Shown: positions 1 to 5,690, counted from the stretch's first letter. The stretch: 10,758 bases of DNA from Planctomycetaceae bacterium UBA6172 (GCA_002422955.1 DITY01000109.1:15825-26582); one strand, 5' to 3'. Notes: generated by a model from the sequence alone, not told the origin. Numbers and translations: made by a program.

Positions 1-173
1 GCCTGACCCGCTTCCGGCGGCCCGATCACGATCTGAGTGACGCCGTAACGGTCTCGCAAATCGATGAAGACGGCCCCACCGTGATCCCGCCTGCTTTCGA
101 CCCAACCGCACAGGGTCGCTTCGGTGCCGATGTCGGAAACTCGCAATTGGCCGCAGGTATGAGTGCGTAACAA
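1..173 (-). CDS. aspS: Aspartate--tRNA ligase, N-terminal part (cut by window edge)
   Basis: Charges tRNA-Asp (in many bacteria also tRNA-Asn) with aspartate in the cytoplasm. The 57 visible residues read L-L-R-T-H-T-C-G-Q-L-R, then T-L-C-G-W-V-E-S-R-R-D-H-G-G and F-I-D-L-R-D-R-Y-G-V-T-Q. This is the start of the OB-fold anticodon-binding domain of bacterial AspRS, a protein of about 590 aa; the catalytic domain lies outside the window. I place the start at TTG (171-173). An in-frame TAG lies just upstream (189-191), there is no ATG between them, the next residues match the usual N-terminus (MLRTHTCG), and an AGGGG lies 8 nt upstream. The family assignment is very secure; the TTG start is well supported but not proven. 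It appears to be backbone flanking the accessory region. Confidence 0.95.
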   Translation of the reverse strand, partial: MLRTHTCGQLRVSDIGTEATLCGWVESRRDHGGAVFIDLRDRYGVTQIVIGPPEAGQ

Positions 174-429
174 GGCTAATGCCCCTGGCTAGTCGGTAGG
201 TGCTGGTCGGTGGATCGATGGCTGCTCGCTGCCTCAATCCGTCCCTGCCGCGACAGGGAACCGGACGGACGCGAACATTCTAAGGAAGTTAACGCCGCCC
301 GAAAGCGTACAGTCACCCACGAAAACCGAACCCGACCGCACCGACCGTCTCCGCCCGCCAGACCCGGCCGGGTAGATCCCGCAACACCCCGAGCAGGGAG
401 CACCTGCCGGGTGCAAGCGTCCGGGGACA

Positions 430-478
430 GGGGACACTCCACCTCGCGTCCGAACCTCCGGGGACACTCCACTTCGCG
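430..478. repeat. Two 19-bp direct repeats at 30-bp spacing
   Basis: GGGGACACTCCACCTCGCG (430-448) and GGGGACACTCCACTTCGCG (460-478) differ at one base. A partial third unit, CCGGGGACA, precedes them at 421, and GTGTCCCC, the inverse of the repeat head, occurs at 525-532. Words of the type GGGGACA-TCCAC often mark REP sequences associated with RAYT (REP-associated tyrosine transposase) genes. That link is from memory of the pattern and no transposase is present here. Confidence 0.5.
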
Positions 479-648
479 GCTGGCGCAAATCGGTTGACTG
501 GGCGAATATCGGCCGACGGTCGGTGTGTCCCCGATGGTCCTCCTCGAAAGTCCAAAATCGCGGCTGACCCAAACCAGCCGGTTTAGCGTGACCACCGTGA
601 CGGCAGCCTAGCGAGCCTGGGAAAAAGACGCCGAGATTCATTTTGCAC

Positions 649-677
649 CAGTCGAGGATAAGCGTTATCCTCGACTG
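649..677. repeat. Perfect 13-bp hairpin with 3-nt loop
   Basis: CAGTCGAGGATAA (649-661) is the exact reverse complement of TTATCCTCGACTG (665-677), separated by GCG. It lies downstream of the toxin gene on the minus strand, so it could end that transcript. However, neither side has a run of T after the stem, so a classical intrinsic terminator is not shown. A protein-binding palindrome or a recombination-site remnant is also possible. Confidence 0.6.
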
Positions 678-699
678 AGGTTAAGAGCCCCAAATCGCC

Positions 700-725
700 C
701 TTATCCCTGCCGCCCAAGGGATAAG
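700..725. repeat. 8-bp hairpin next to a possible R' box
   Basis: CTTATCCC (700-707) pairs with GGGATAAG (718-725) around a 10-nt loop. It shares the TTATCC/GGATAA core with the stronger hairpin at 649-677. It lies 36 nt past the toxin stop codon in the direction of toxin transcription, so a role as a 3' transcript structure is reasonable. There is no U-tract. Confidence 0.4.
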
Positions 726-731
726 AATATC

Positions 732-738
732 GTTCTGT
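732..738 (+). other. Possible isolated R' box at the left edge of the cassette array
   Basis: The string CGTTCTGTCGCA around 731-742 is identical to the R' box region of the attC after the 160-aa gene (2758-2769). No matching R'' box or paired L arms are visible to its left, so it is at best half of a site. If real, it marks the left boundary of the toxin-antitoxin cassette. A chance match is quite possible. Confidence 0.25.
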
Positions 739-760
739 CGCAACTCAGGCGTTCTGCACG

Positions 761-1048
761 CTAAAGATCCCGCAAGTCGCGACTACCATGGACGACTCTG
801 GCGACTTCAATGCCAACTTCCTTGGGCCGAAAGAAAATCACATAATTGCCAACGCTGAACGATCGACAACCAACTACTCCAAATTCAGTACGCATCTCTC
901 CGAGGCTTGGCTGAATCGCAAGCATTTGGCACGTTTCGCGAATTCTTTGAAACCAGCGTAGGGCTGCCTCAGGTTTGTCGCGGGCTATGTAATCCGCAAT
1001 ACCCACGAGGTCATTTTCTGCTTCCGGGGAATAGAAAACTGAAGACAT
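761..1048 (-). CDS. parE: ParE/RelE-superfamily toxin
   Basis: A 95-aa protein with the ParE fold order: a short first strand (V-F-Y-S-P-E-A), two helices (E-N-D-L-V-G-I-A-D-Y-I-A and A-A-L-R-W-F-Q-R-I-R-E-T), then strands with C-R-S-F-S-V-G-N-Y-V-I-F-F-R-P and the closing I-E-V-A-R-V-V-H-G-S-R-D-L. These are hallmark positions of ParE toxins. Studied ParE proteins poison DNA gyrase; whether this one does is not visible from sequence. It is the second gene of a two-gene operon: its ATG overlaps the antitoxin stop codon by one base (TAATG), the usual translational coupling. The operon points opposite to the attC polarity, which is common for TA cassettes with their own promoter. Confidence 0.9.
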   Translation of the reverse strand: MSSVFYSPEAENDLVGIADYIARDKPEAALRWFQRIRETCQMLAIQPSLGEMRTEFGVVGCRSFSVGNYVIFFRPKEVGIEVARVVHGSRDLRDL

Positions 1049-1290
1049 TAAAGTTCGCCAGACTCAATTGCGCGTACACGCCGTTCCACCCGGTCGCTCA
1101 CTTGCGTCTCTGGTATGCCGAGGCCTGCATCAAGTTGGTCGAAACCCCTTGTGACCTCGTCTCGTAAAGTTTCGCGAGCTTGCAATAAACGAATCCCCGC
1201 CGCAATGACATCACCGTCACTTAGAAAACGCTTAGCGGCTACCATCCGCCGCACAAATGGTAATAAGTCACTGGGAATTTCCGTGGCCAT
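1048..1290 (-). CDS. parD: ParD-like antitoxin
   Basis: An 80-aa antitoxin for the adjacent ParE. The N-terminus (M-A-T-E-I-P-S-D-L-L-P-F-V-R-R-M-V-A-A-K-R-F-L-S-D-G-D-V-I-A-A-G-I-R-L-L) follows the short-strand, helix, turn, helix pattern of ParD ribbon-helix-helix antitoxins. The C-terminal half is acidic and charged, as expected for the segment that wraps the toxin. ATG at 1288-1290 is preceded at 5 nt by GGGAGA, a good ribosome binding site. ParD-ParE complexes normally repress their own promoter, and a plausible promoter lies about 60 nt upstream. Family assignment rests on length, partner and pattern; a CopG-like relative is the main alternative. Confidence 0.85.
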   Translation of the reverse strand: MATEIPSDLLPFVRRMVAAKRFLSDGDVIAAGIRLLQARETLRDEVTRGFDQLDAGLGIPETQVSDRVERRVRAIESGEL

Positions 1291-1350
1291 ACGATCTCCC
1301 GATACTTTTAACTCGTAACACGATCAATTAACACTGCTACCCTGCTCTCT

Positions 1351-1379
1351 ATTGTACTGGCCAAACTCTCGATGGTAAA
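1351..1379 (-). promoter_or_regulatory. Candidate sigma-70-type promoter of the toxin-antitoxin operon
   Basis: On the minus strand TTTACC (1374-1379) and TACAAT (1351-1356) are separated by exactly 17 nt, matching the -35 and -10 consensus at 4 and 5 of 6 positions. The predicted transcript would start about 55 nt before the antitoxin ATG. The promoter lies inside the cassette, between the antitoxin and the next R'' box, so the pair would stay expressed wherever the cassette is inserted. Confidence 0.5.
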
Positions 1380-1400
1380 CTGGAGCAGCGGCTAAAGAGC

Positions 1401-1493
1401 GACAGAACCAAGGGTTACAGACGGAGCGGGCGAGTCAGACGGTTTGGCAATGGTTGCTCTTTCGCGCCCGCACGCTGAACCCAACCGTTAGCC
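1401..1493 (+). repeat. attC site 1 (closes the toxin-antitoxin cassette)
   Basis: R'' is GACAGAACCA (1401-1410) and R' is GTTAGCC (1487-1493). The left arm GGGTT-a-CAG-a-CG-ga-GCGGGCG (1412-1432) pairs with CGCCCGCACGCTGAACCC (about 1465-1482), leaving several extra bases on the left arm only. One-sided extra bases are the feature that lets IntI choose the bottom strand of attC. The following HEAT gene starts 7 nt after R'. Confidence 0.8.
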
Positions 1494-1500
1494 AGTCACG

Positions 1501-2085
1501 ATGATGAGCATTGCCGAGCAAGCGATCCTAGACCGTCTGAACGCCGATAACTGGGCGGTGCTCTATCGCTGCCGTTGGTCCATGCCAGAGGCCGAGCAAG
1601 TTGTCCCTCAGTTAGAAAAATTGCTCGACAGCGAAGATCGTCAGATCACCGACGAAGCGTTGCGTGGCCTATTCCGCATTGGAACGCCCGCCGTCTCTGC
1701 TGCTCCCCGTGTTGCATTGCTCATTCAATCACACGAACCAATAACGAGGCAATTGGCTGTTTTGACGCTAGGGCAAATTGCACACAAAGTGCCAAACTTA
1801 TGTGTCGAACCACTGGCATCGGTTTTGTCCGACCCATTGTGTTGCCGAGATGCTATGCGATCATTGGCTTTTATTGGCCAGAACGCATTAGCTGCGATCG
1901 AACGCGTTCACGAGCGATTCGACGACCGTGACGCCAAGATCCGCAAGGCTGCATTGTTAACCGCGACTGCAATTGACTCGACGCATCCGGGAACGATCGA
2001 GTTGATCGGCATGGCGGCAAAAGACGGAAGCAAGGTCGTTCGCGATGCTGCCACCAAATGCTCCCAGAAGGTCAACACTGGCTAA
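1501..2085 (+). CDS. HEAT-repeat protein (cassette gene)
   Basis: A 194-aa, all-helical protein built of about four to five HEAT-type units of 30-40 residues. Visible units include V-V-P-Q-L-E-K-L-L-D-S-E-D-R-Q-I-T-D-E-A-L-R-G-L, T-R-Q-L-A-V-L-T-L-G-Q-I-A, R-D-A-M-R-S-L-A-F-I-G, A-K-I-R-K-A-A-L-L-T-A-T-A-I and K-V-V-R-D-A-A-T-K-C. Such repeats form a curved scaffold for binding proteins; no catalytic residues or signal peptide are seen. The start is one of two adjacent ATG codons (1501 or 1504), just behind the R' box of attC 1. No clear Shine-Dalgarno sequence is present, which is common for cassette genes. The stop codon TAA (2083-2085) lies within the R'' box of attC 2. The specific partner cannot be predicted. 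Confidence 0.85.
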   Translation: MMSIAEQAILDRLNADNWAVLYRCRWSMPEAEQVVPQLEKLLDSEDRQITDEALRGLFRIGTPAVSAAPRVALLIQSHEPITRQLAVLTLGQIAHKVPNLCVEPLASVLSDPLCCRDAMRSLAFIGQNALAAIERVHERFDDRDAKIRKAALLTATAIDSTHPGTIELIGMAAKDGSKVVRDAATKCSQKVNTG

Positions 2086-2170
2086 CAAAAAAATCCACCC
2101 GAGTTGCCGATCGAGCGTTTTTCCAAGTCAAAGTCTCTTGGCGGCAACCGGGTGATTTTGGTCGATATGC
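2080..2170 (+). repeat. attC site 2, with a degenerate R' box
   Basis: R'' is GGCTAACAAA (2080-2089). The left arm CACCCG-a-GTTGCCG (2096-2109) and right arm CGGCAACCGGGTG (2142-2154) pair perfectly except for one extra A, a textbook attC extrahelical base. After the TTTTGGTCG shared with the next two sites, the R' box reads GATATGC instead of GTTCKGC, so the conserved GTT is lost. If that matters for cleavage, the HEAT gene and the next gene would now move only as one unit. Right boundary set by analogy. Confidence 0.8.
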
Positions 2171-2202
2171 TGACGGTGCCGGATTTGGAGTACGCTCAGT
2201 GA
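2167..2202 (+). CDS. Possible 11-residue leader ORF overlapping the next start
   Basis: ATG (2167) lies within the degenerate R' box and opens a short frame M-L-T-V-P-D-L-E-Y-A-Q. Its TGA (2200-2202) overlaps the GTG start of the next gene in the arrangement GTGA. Such overlap allows a ribosome ending the leader to restart on the gene. Integron attI1 contains an 11-codon ORF reported to improve translation of the first cassette, so there is a precedent for the idea. No strong ribosome site precedes the ATG, and the frame could be chance. Confidence 0.3.
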   Translation: MLTVPDLEYAQ

Positions 2203-2681
2203 AACTTCCACACGAGGAACTGCCGGACCTATCGGATACTGAGGCGATCGAGCTGCTAAAGATCCACGCCGCAAGTTGCGAGAACGCCACAGACAACGAG
2301 AGAATGCAATCTGGTTTTATGTTCTCGCTTTACCATTGGAACGACAAGTTGAATCCAGAAAACTTAAAACAGGTGATGGCCTGCATCAAGGCACTTGGGC
2401 CGTCCTGGTCCTCGGGATCGATACCAAGTCACACCATGGCAGATCTGTGGACCATCATTCACCTTGGCAACTGGTATTTGCATGACCCAAGTCGCATCCA
2501 ACGACGCAAACAGGTACTTGCACCGGACGAATTGGATGTGGAAGAGGAGTGGCTGGACTGTATCGGATCGGCGGTCATGGCCTTCCTGCACTTTAATGAT
2601 GCACCGGCGGCTTTTAGTCAATACAATGAACACATTGCCAAACAGAGGGCACGCAACACCAGAGACGTGGACTTGCCATAA
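2199..2681 (+). CDS. Uncharacterised 160-aa cassette protein
   Basis: I do not recognise a family. The GTG start (2199) has a GGAG 8 nt upstream and follows the attC. The open frame extends back to 2058, but that would translate the whole attC site, so the long form is rejected. The protein begins V-K-L-P-H-E-E-L-P-D-L-S-D-T-E-A-I-E-L-L-K-I-H-A-A-S and is mostly helical and acidic. It has tryptophans in G-P-S-W, D-L-W-T-I-I-H-L-G-N-W-Y and E-E-W-L-D-C, no signal peptide and no membrane segment, so it is probably a cytoplasmic soluble protein. The TAA stop (2679-2681) lies inside the next R'' box, as in the HEAT gene, supporting its status as a cassette gene. Confidence 0.75.
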   Translation: MKLPHEELPDLSDTEAIELLKIHAASCENATDNERMQSGFMFSLYHWNDKLNPENLKQVMACIKALGPSWSSGSIPSHTMADLWTIIHLGNWYLHDPSRIQRRKQVLAPDELDVEEEWLDCIGSAVMAFLHFNDAPAAFSQYNEHIAKQRARNTRDVDLP

Positions 2682-2765
2682 CAAAACCCTGAACCCGAGT
2701 TGCCGCTAATGGGTTCTTAAAATGGATGCTCGCTCGCGGAAGCCGGGTTAGCTTGGTCGTTCTGT
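2675..2765 (+). repeat. attC site 3
   Basis: R'' is GCCATAACAAA (2675-2685) and R' is GTTCTGT (2759-2765). The left arm AACCCG-a-GTTGCCGC (2692-2706) pairs, with a few mismatches, with GCGGAAGCCGGGTT (2736-2749), and has the same extra A after CCCG as attC 2. The phrase CTTGGTCGTTC at its right end is shared with attC 4. Confidence 0.8.
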
Positions 2766-2793
2766 CGCACATCCCTCGCGCGAGTCTGATTTC

Positions 2794-3552
2794 ATGGCAC
2801 AACCCCTCAGTGCGAACAATCCGGCCAGTGCAATTCCTGCGAAGAAGTTTCGCTTCTCTAATCATTTACTGTTCATTGTGGTGTCGGTTGCATGCTGTGT
2901 ATGTGTGGTCATAGTGGCGGTTCAAAAGCGTCAAGACCGGCGACAGGCATTGCAGAGGAAGTATCATGATGATGGAGCCGACATTCGCCTTGCTGATTGG
3001 TCCGATGAGATTATCGAGTTGACCACCTGGACGCCGAGGGAATTCGGTATCGACAGAATCATCAAGGAGGCACCGAATCTCCGCGTTCTGCGCATCCAAC
3101 GCAACTGTGACGATGCCATACTGGAGCAGATCACCCACCTGAAACATCTCGAAGTCCTCAAGTTCAGGGATGACCTTGCAGTCTTCTCCGACAGACAAGT
3201 CAAGGTTACCGATGAGGGATTAGCTCATGTTGCGAAGCTTGAGTCGTTGAAGGTGCTGGAAATCTCGGACTGCGGTGCGATCACTGATGCCGGCATGTCT
3301 TACCTGTCAACGATGGCAAACCTTGAGACTTTAGACATGCCCTACTCGGCGATTGGCGATGAGGGTGTCGCGCACCTCTCCAAGATTCCCCGCTTGAAAA
3401 CTCTCGTGATGAACGGCACTCGGATGACGGACAAGTCACTTGAATTCCTGCGATCGACAAAGACGCTTCGCACGGTATGGGTTGGCCCTGCGGTGACCAA
3501 GCCGGCAATTGAGAAGTTTAAGAAGGAAACCTCTGTCCTGGGTGTACGCTGA
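2794..3552 (+). CDS. Membrane-anchored leucine-rich repeat protein (cassette gene)
   Basis: A 252-aa protein. Residues 25-44 (L-L-F-I-V-V-S-V-A-C-C-V-C-V-V-I-V-A-V-Q) form one membrane helix followed by K-R-Q-D-R-R, so it is probably a single-pass anchor with the bulk outside the cytoplasm (topology inferred). Residues about 95-230 hold four to five LRR units of about 24 residues, for example N-L-R-V-L-R-I, S-L-K-V-L-E-I-S-D-C-G-A-I-T-D-A-G-M-S-Y-L, N-L-E-T-L-D-M-P-Y-S-A-I-G-D-E-G-V-A-H-L and R-L-K-T-L-V-M-N-G-T-R-M-T-D. The I-T-D-A-G / I-G-D-E-G linkers resemble the LRRs abundant in planctomycetes. LRR surfaces usually bind proteins; no enzyme domain is present. The ATG at 2794 has only a weak ribosome site. 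Confidence 0.85.
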   Translation: MAQPLSANNPASAIPAKKFRFSNHLLFIVVSVACCVCVVIVAVQKRQDRRQALQRKYHDDGADIRLADWSDEIIELTTWTPREFGIDRIIKEAPNLRVLRIQRNCDDAILEQITHLKHLEVLKFRDDLAVFSDRQVKVTDEGLAHVAKLESLKVLEISDCGAITDAGMSYLSTMANLETLDMPYSAIGDEGVAHLSKIPRLKTLVMNGTRMTDKSLEFLRSTKTLRTVWVGPAVTKPAIEKFKKETSVLGVR

Positions 3553-3567
3553 ACCTCATGCTGAAGC

Positions 3568-3659
3568 GACAGAACAAGGCAGTCAACCCGAGCGGCGGAT
3601 CGGGCGGGCATTAAAATCAAGCGTACTTGGCCGCCGCCGAGTTACCTTGGTCGTTCGGG
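3568..3659 (+). repeat. attC site 4
   Basis: R'' is GACAGAACAAG (3568-3578) and R' is GTTCGGG (3653-3659). Left arm AACCCG-a-GCGGCGG (3585-3598) pairs with CCGCCGCCGAGTT (3631-3643), with one extra A and one mismatch. The extra A again follows CCCG, as in attC 2, 3 and 5. It begins 15 nt after the LRR stop codon. Confidence 0.8.
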
Positions 3660-3696
3660 TGCATTGAAAACAACTTACCTTGCTGAGGAGTCCCCC

Positions 3697-4548
3697 GTGA
3701 GAAATTTTGTGATTTGCGCAATGGTAGCCAGTGCGCTGCTCGCCTCTGTCGCGATGGCCCAGTCGTCGCAGCGTTCGCTCCCAAGCGTGAGCACGAAAGA
3801 CCTTGATGACTGCGAAGCCAAGCTAAAGGCAGACCCTCAGTACCTGATGGAACTGCTGGCCAAAGATCGCGATAAGGCTGAGGCGCTGATCCGCGCCGGG
3901 CAAAGGCAAAGACCCGCCGCCCGCCTGTGGTCGATGGATGTGCAGACGCTCTTCGCCGTTGACCTATCCACGGGCAGACGTCTTCAGGGAAAGGAGAGGG
4001 CTGCTCATTTCAAGTACTCGCTCGAATACTTGCAAGAGTCCTACGATGTGGCGGTGGAGGCACTCAAGAAGGCACCTGACGAGCCGCTTCAGGAAGTGCT
4101 GCTGTGCTTACAGATCGATTTGGCGCTAGCGGCACTGGAAGCAGGCGAGACCGAGCTAGCCAAGAATCTCGCCGCGGAGACGCTGCGCAAGAACACAGAC
4201 GGCATGAACTGGAATTACGGGAACATCATCCACAACGCTAACCAAATCCTAGGCCGCGGCGCTTTGCGCGAAGGGAAGCTTGCAGACGCGAAGACATACC
4301 TGCTCAAGGCGGGTGCGACCCCGGGCTCGCCCCAACTGAACTCTTTTGGTCCCCAGATGCAATTGGCTCGGGAACTATTGGAGAAGGGCGAGAAAGAGAC
4401 CGTTCTCCAATATCTCGATTTGGTAAGTAAGTTCTGGGCGTCCGACAAGGAGCAATCGGAGCTAAGCAAGGAGCACGCGGCGTTGATTGCTGGATGGAAG
4501 CGTGAGATTGCCGAGGGTAAGATTCCAGCCGGGGCCCAGTGGCGTTAG
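3697..4548 (+). CDS. Exported TPR-like helical-repeat protein (cassette gene)
   Basis: A 283-aa protein. The GTG start at 3697 is chosen over an upstream TTG (3664) because GAGGAG lies 6 nt before it and the protein then opens with a clean signal peptide: V-R-N-F, a hydrophobic core V-I-C-A-M-V-A-S-A-L-L-A-S-V, and A-M-A before Q-S-S-Q (predicted cleavage after residue 21). The mature part is helical, with TPR-like pairs such as Y-L-Q-E-S-Y-D-V-A-V-E-A-L-K-K-A-P-D, L-D-L-A-L-A-A-L-E-A-G-E-T-E-L-A-K-N-L-A-like segments, G-A-L-R-E-G-K-L-A-D-A-K-T-Y-L-L-K-A-G and the ending segment L-A-R-E-L-L-E-K-G-E-K-E-T-V-L-Q-Y-L-D. The stretch H-N-A-N-Q-I-L-G ... P-G-S-P-Q-L-N-S-F-G-P resembles a widespread uncharacterised bacterial TPR family. 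Probably periplasmic scaffold; no catalytic motif seen. Confidence 0.8.
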   Translation: MRNFVICAMVASALLASVAMAQSSQRSLPSVSTKDLDDCEAKLKADPQYLMELLAKDRDKAEALIRAGQRQRPAARLWSMDVQTLFAVDLSTGRRLQGKERAAHFKYSLEYLQESYDVAVEALKKAPDEPLQEVLLCLQIDLALAALEAGETELAKNLAAETLRKNTDGMNWNYGNIIHNANQILGRGALREGKLADAKTYLLKAGATPGSPQLNSFGPQMQLARELLEKGEKETVLQYLDLVSKFWASDKEQSELSKEHAALIAGWKREIAEGKIPAGAQWR

Positions 4549-4660
4549 GACAAAACGGCAGGGCATTGCATCAAGCTCAAACTTGCACGCCGAGCCGCCG
4601 ACCGTGCGTTTTCTGAAGTCGAAGTCACTCGCGGCGGCCGGGTGAACGCAGACGTTCGGC
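4545..4660 (+). repeat. attC site 5
   Basis: R' is GTTCGGC (4654-4660). Left arm CACGCCG-a-GCCGCCG (4586-4600) pairs with CGGCGGCCGGGTG (4632-4644) with two extra bases on the left. The R'' box is divergent (TAGGACAAAA, from about 4545, overlapping the TPR gene stop codon). At about 116 bp this is the longest of the sites because of additional sequence between R'' and L''. Confidence 0.75.
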
Positions 4661-4671
4661 AAGAAACTATC

Positions 4672-5076
4672 ATGGAACCACTGTCATCGATAATCTACGC
4701 CGCAAATCACACACTGATTGAAGACGGCAACAGTGATGCGATCTCCACCTATTTTGCGTCCGATTACGTCGCGCACCTCACCGGTCAGGACGTGGCGGGT
4801 GGGCACAAGCTGATCCGGGGAATGCTGGACTTGTATCAGCGGGCATTTCCAAATCCCAAGGTGGAAGTGGAGATTCTATTAGAAGGAGCTGATCGCGTCT
4901 CCTGGCAGCGGACGATCCGTGCCCGACAAGAAGGTGCGTTCAAGGGATTTCCAGCTTCCGGACGTGATATCGTTTGGCGCGACGTTGTGACGAGCCGCTT
5001 CCGGGATGGTCTGATCGCAGAGGAATGGGTTATATCGGATCTCGCGGAGCAGCTTTTGCTTTCAAGGAAGAAGTGA
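4672..5076 (+). CDS. SnoaL-like / NTF2-fold ester-cyclase family protein (cassette gene)
   Basis: A 134-aa protein with the SnoaL-like pattern: an opening helix, then D-A-I-S-T-Y-F-A-S-D-Y-V-A-H (residues 22-35), G-H-K-L-I-R-G-M-L-D-L-Y-Q-R-A-F-P-N-P-K-V-E-V-E (44-67), an R-A-R-Q-E-G-A-F-K-G-F-P-A-S-G-R strand pair (83-98) and F-R-D-G-L-I-A-E-E-W-V-I-S-D (110-123). This cone-shaped fold includes polyketide cyclases, isomerases and many proteins of unknown substrate, so a precise reaction is not claimed. The ATG at 4672 is preferred. The frame extends back to 4642, but those residues would come from the L'/R' part of attC 5. The ATG begins 11 nt after R'. No signal peptide, so likely cytoplasmic. 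Confidence 0.85.
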   Translation: MEPLSSIIYAANHTLIEDGNSDAISTYFASDYVAHLTGQDVAGGHKLIRGMLDLYQRAFPNPKVEVEILLEGADRVSWQRTIRARQEGAFKGFPASGRDIVWRDVVTSRFRDGLIAEEWVISDLAEQLLLSRKK

Positions 5077-5114
5077 CAGGTAGCCATCACCCAAGTCAAA
5101 TCACGAATCGAAGA

Positions 5115-5203
5115 GCCGAACAAGACGCTCCATCCAACGGCGGGCAGAGCTTCAGTTTGAATTCGAGCTTCCATCCTCGCCGTGGATGAGCTAAAGGTTC
5201 GGC
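5115..5203 (+). repeat. attC site 6 (best-formed copy)
   Basis: R'' is GCCGAACAAG (5115-5124) and R' is GTTCGGC (5197-5203), perfectly complementary in their core. Left arm GCTC-c-ATCC-a-ACGGCG (5127-5142) pairs perfectly with CGCCGTGGATGAGC (5178-5191) apart from two single extra bases, both on the left arm. This matches the attC rule set (paired boxes, extrahelical bases on one side, variable loop) most closely and anchors the interpretation of the other copies. Confidence 0.9.
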
Positions 5204-5210
5204 AAAAACA

Positions 5211-5478
5211 ATAGCAAGACACGCCCCGAAATAAAACCCAAACTCCTCACTTACGGGCGCATCGTAGCTGCCGCAATATGCGGCACCATTCAATTCATGC
5301 TGATCCTCGGGGGAGTGATATACTGGAAAAATTTCACCGCGAATGACCTCCCCCATTTCACATTTTGATGGAGCATGCCGGAGCACTGGCAGCAATGCTT
5401 GGGCTTCTCTCTCTACTTTGGCCGATGTAGATATTTGCGGCCGCAAAACAATCCCTCGAACAAGACAAAGAGAAGTGA
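5211..5478 (+). pseudogene. Decayed cassette gene for a small two-helix membrane protein
   Basis: Three pieces join into one plausible small membrane protein. Frame 1 (from 5213) reads S-K-T-R-P-E-I-K-P-K-L-L-T-Y-G-R-I-V-A-A-A-I, continues C-G-T-I-Q-F-M-L-I-L-G-G-V-I-Y-W, and ends F-T-F-TGA at 5366-5368. The frame starting at the overlapping ATG (5368) continues M-E-H-A-G-A-L-A-A-M-L-G-L-L-S-L-L-W-P-M to a TAG (5428), and after it I-F-A-A-A-K-Q-S-L-E-Q-D-K-E-K to TGA (5476-5478). The first piece has no start codon; ATAGCAAG at 5211 could be ATGAGCAAG with one G lost, 8 nt after R', just where a cassette gene would start. So three lesions: lost start, frameshift, nonsense. A sequencing error could explain one of these but hardly all. 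Gene identity is unknown. Confidence 0.55.
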
Positions 5479-5481
5479 TCG

Positions 5482-5579
5482 GCCTTACAAGTCCGTGGTG
5501 GCAACGGCGGGCCTGCGGTTTTCTTTTCGCTTCGCTCTGGACGCCCAAGTTCCGCCACGCCACACTTTGAATGTTACCC
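5482..5579 (+). repeat. attC site 7, imperfect
   Basis: R'' is GCCTTACAAG (5482-5491), 4 nt after the last stop of the decayed gene, and R' is GTTACCC (5573-5579). The arms (AAGT, GTGG, TGGC on the left; GCCAC, CCAC, ACTT on the right, about 5489-5504 and 5555-5567) pair only in pieces. Position, spacing and boxes fit the series, but the fold is poorer, in line with the decay of the gene beside it. Confidence 0.5.
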
Positions 5580-5690
5580 GACAGATTGTGGCTCACTTGT
5601 TGGTCTGTTCACCCGCGATTTCCACGATCGACTCCAGTTTCGGGCCAGATGCGTTCCACTCGTCACGATCGCAAAACGGGATACTCTGAT

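Larger units (their letters stand above)
174..760. other. Non-coding region between aspS and the toxin-antitoxin cassette
   Basis: No convincing gene is seen. The open frames here on the minus strand are arginine/proline-rich, match no family I know, and read through repeats. The stretch contains the aspS 5' leader with a hairpin (TCCCTG 242-247 pairing with CAGGGA 254-259), a pair of 19-bp direct repeats (430-478), an inverted GTGTCCCC word (525-532), and two hairpins sharing the word GGATAA (649-677 and 700-725). The toxin gene ends at 761, so the hairpins lie downstream of it on its strand. Confidence 0.6.

Noticed and set aside
242..259. Hairpin in the aspS leader as a T-box riboswitch
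   Set aside because: Stem is only 6 bp with no T-box sequence or antiterminator partner; T-boxes are also not typical of this group.
176..641. Three overlapping minus-strand open frames and one plus-strand frame of 80-139 codons
   Set aside because: R/P/G-rich, they cross the GGGGACAC repeats, have no ribosome site or family resemblance, and exist because the region is GC-rich.
649..677. Intrinsic terminator of the toxin-antitoxin operon
   Set aside because: Stem is strong but no T-tract follows on either strand; kept as a hairpin only.
2058..2198. Upstream extension of the 160-aa gene
   Set aside because: It would translate the whole of attC 2 and overlap the HEAT gene; GTG 2199 has a proper GGAG.
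4642..4671. Upstream GTG start for the SnoaL-like gene
   Set aside because: These codons lie in the L' and R' parts of attC 5; ATG 4672 fits family length.
5096..5596. 166-codon minus-strand frame
   Set aside because: It spans two attC sites and is antisense to the decayed membrane gene; no domain or ribosome site is visible.
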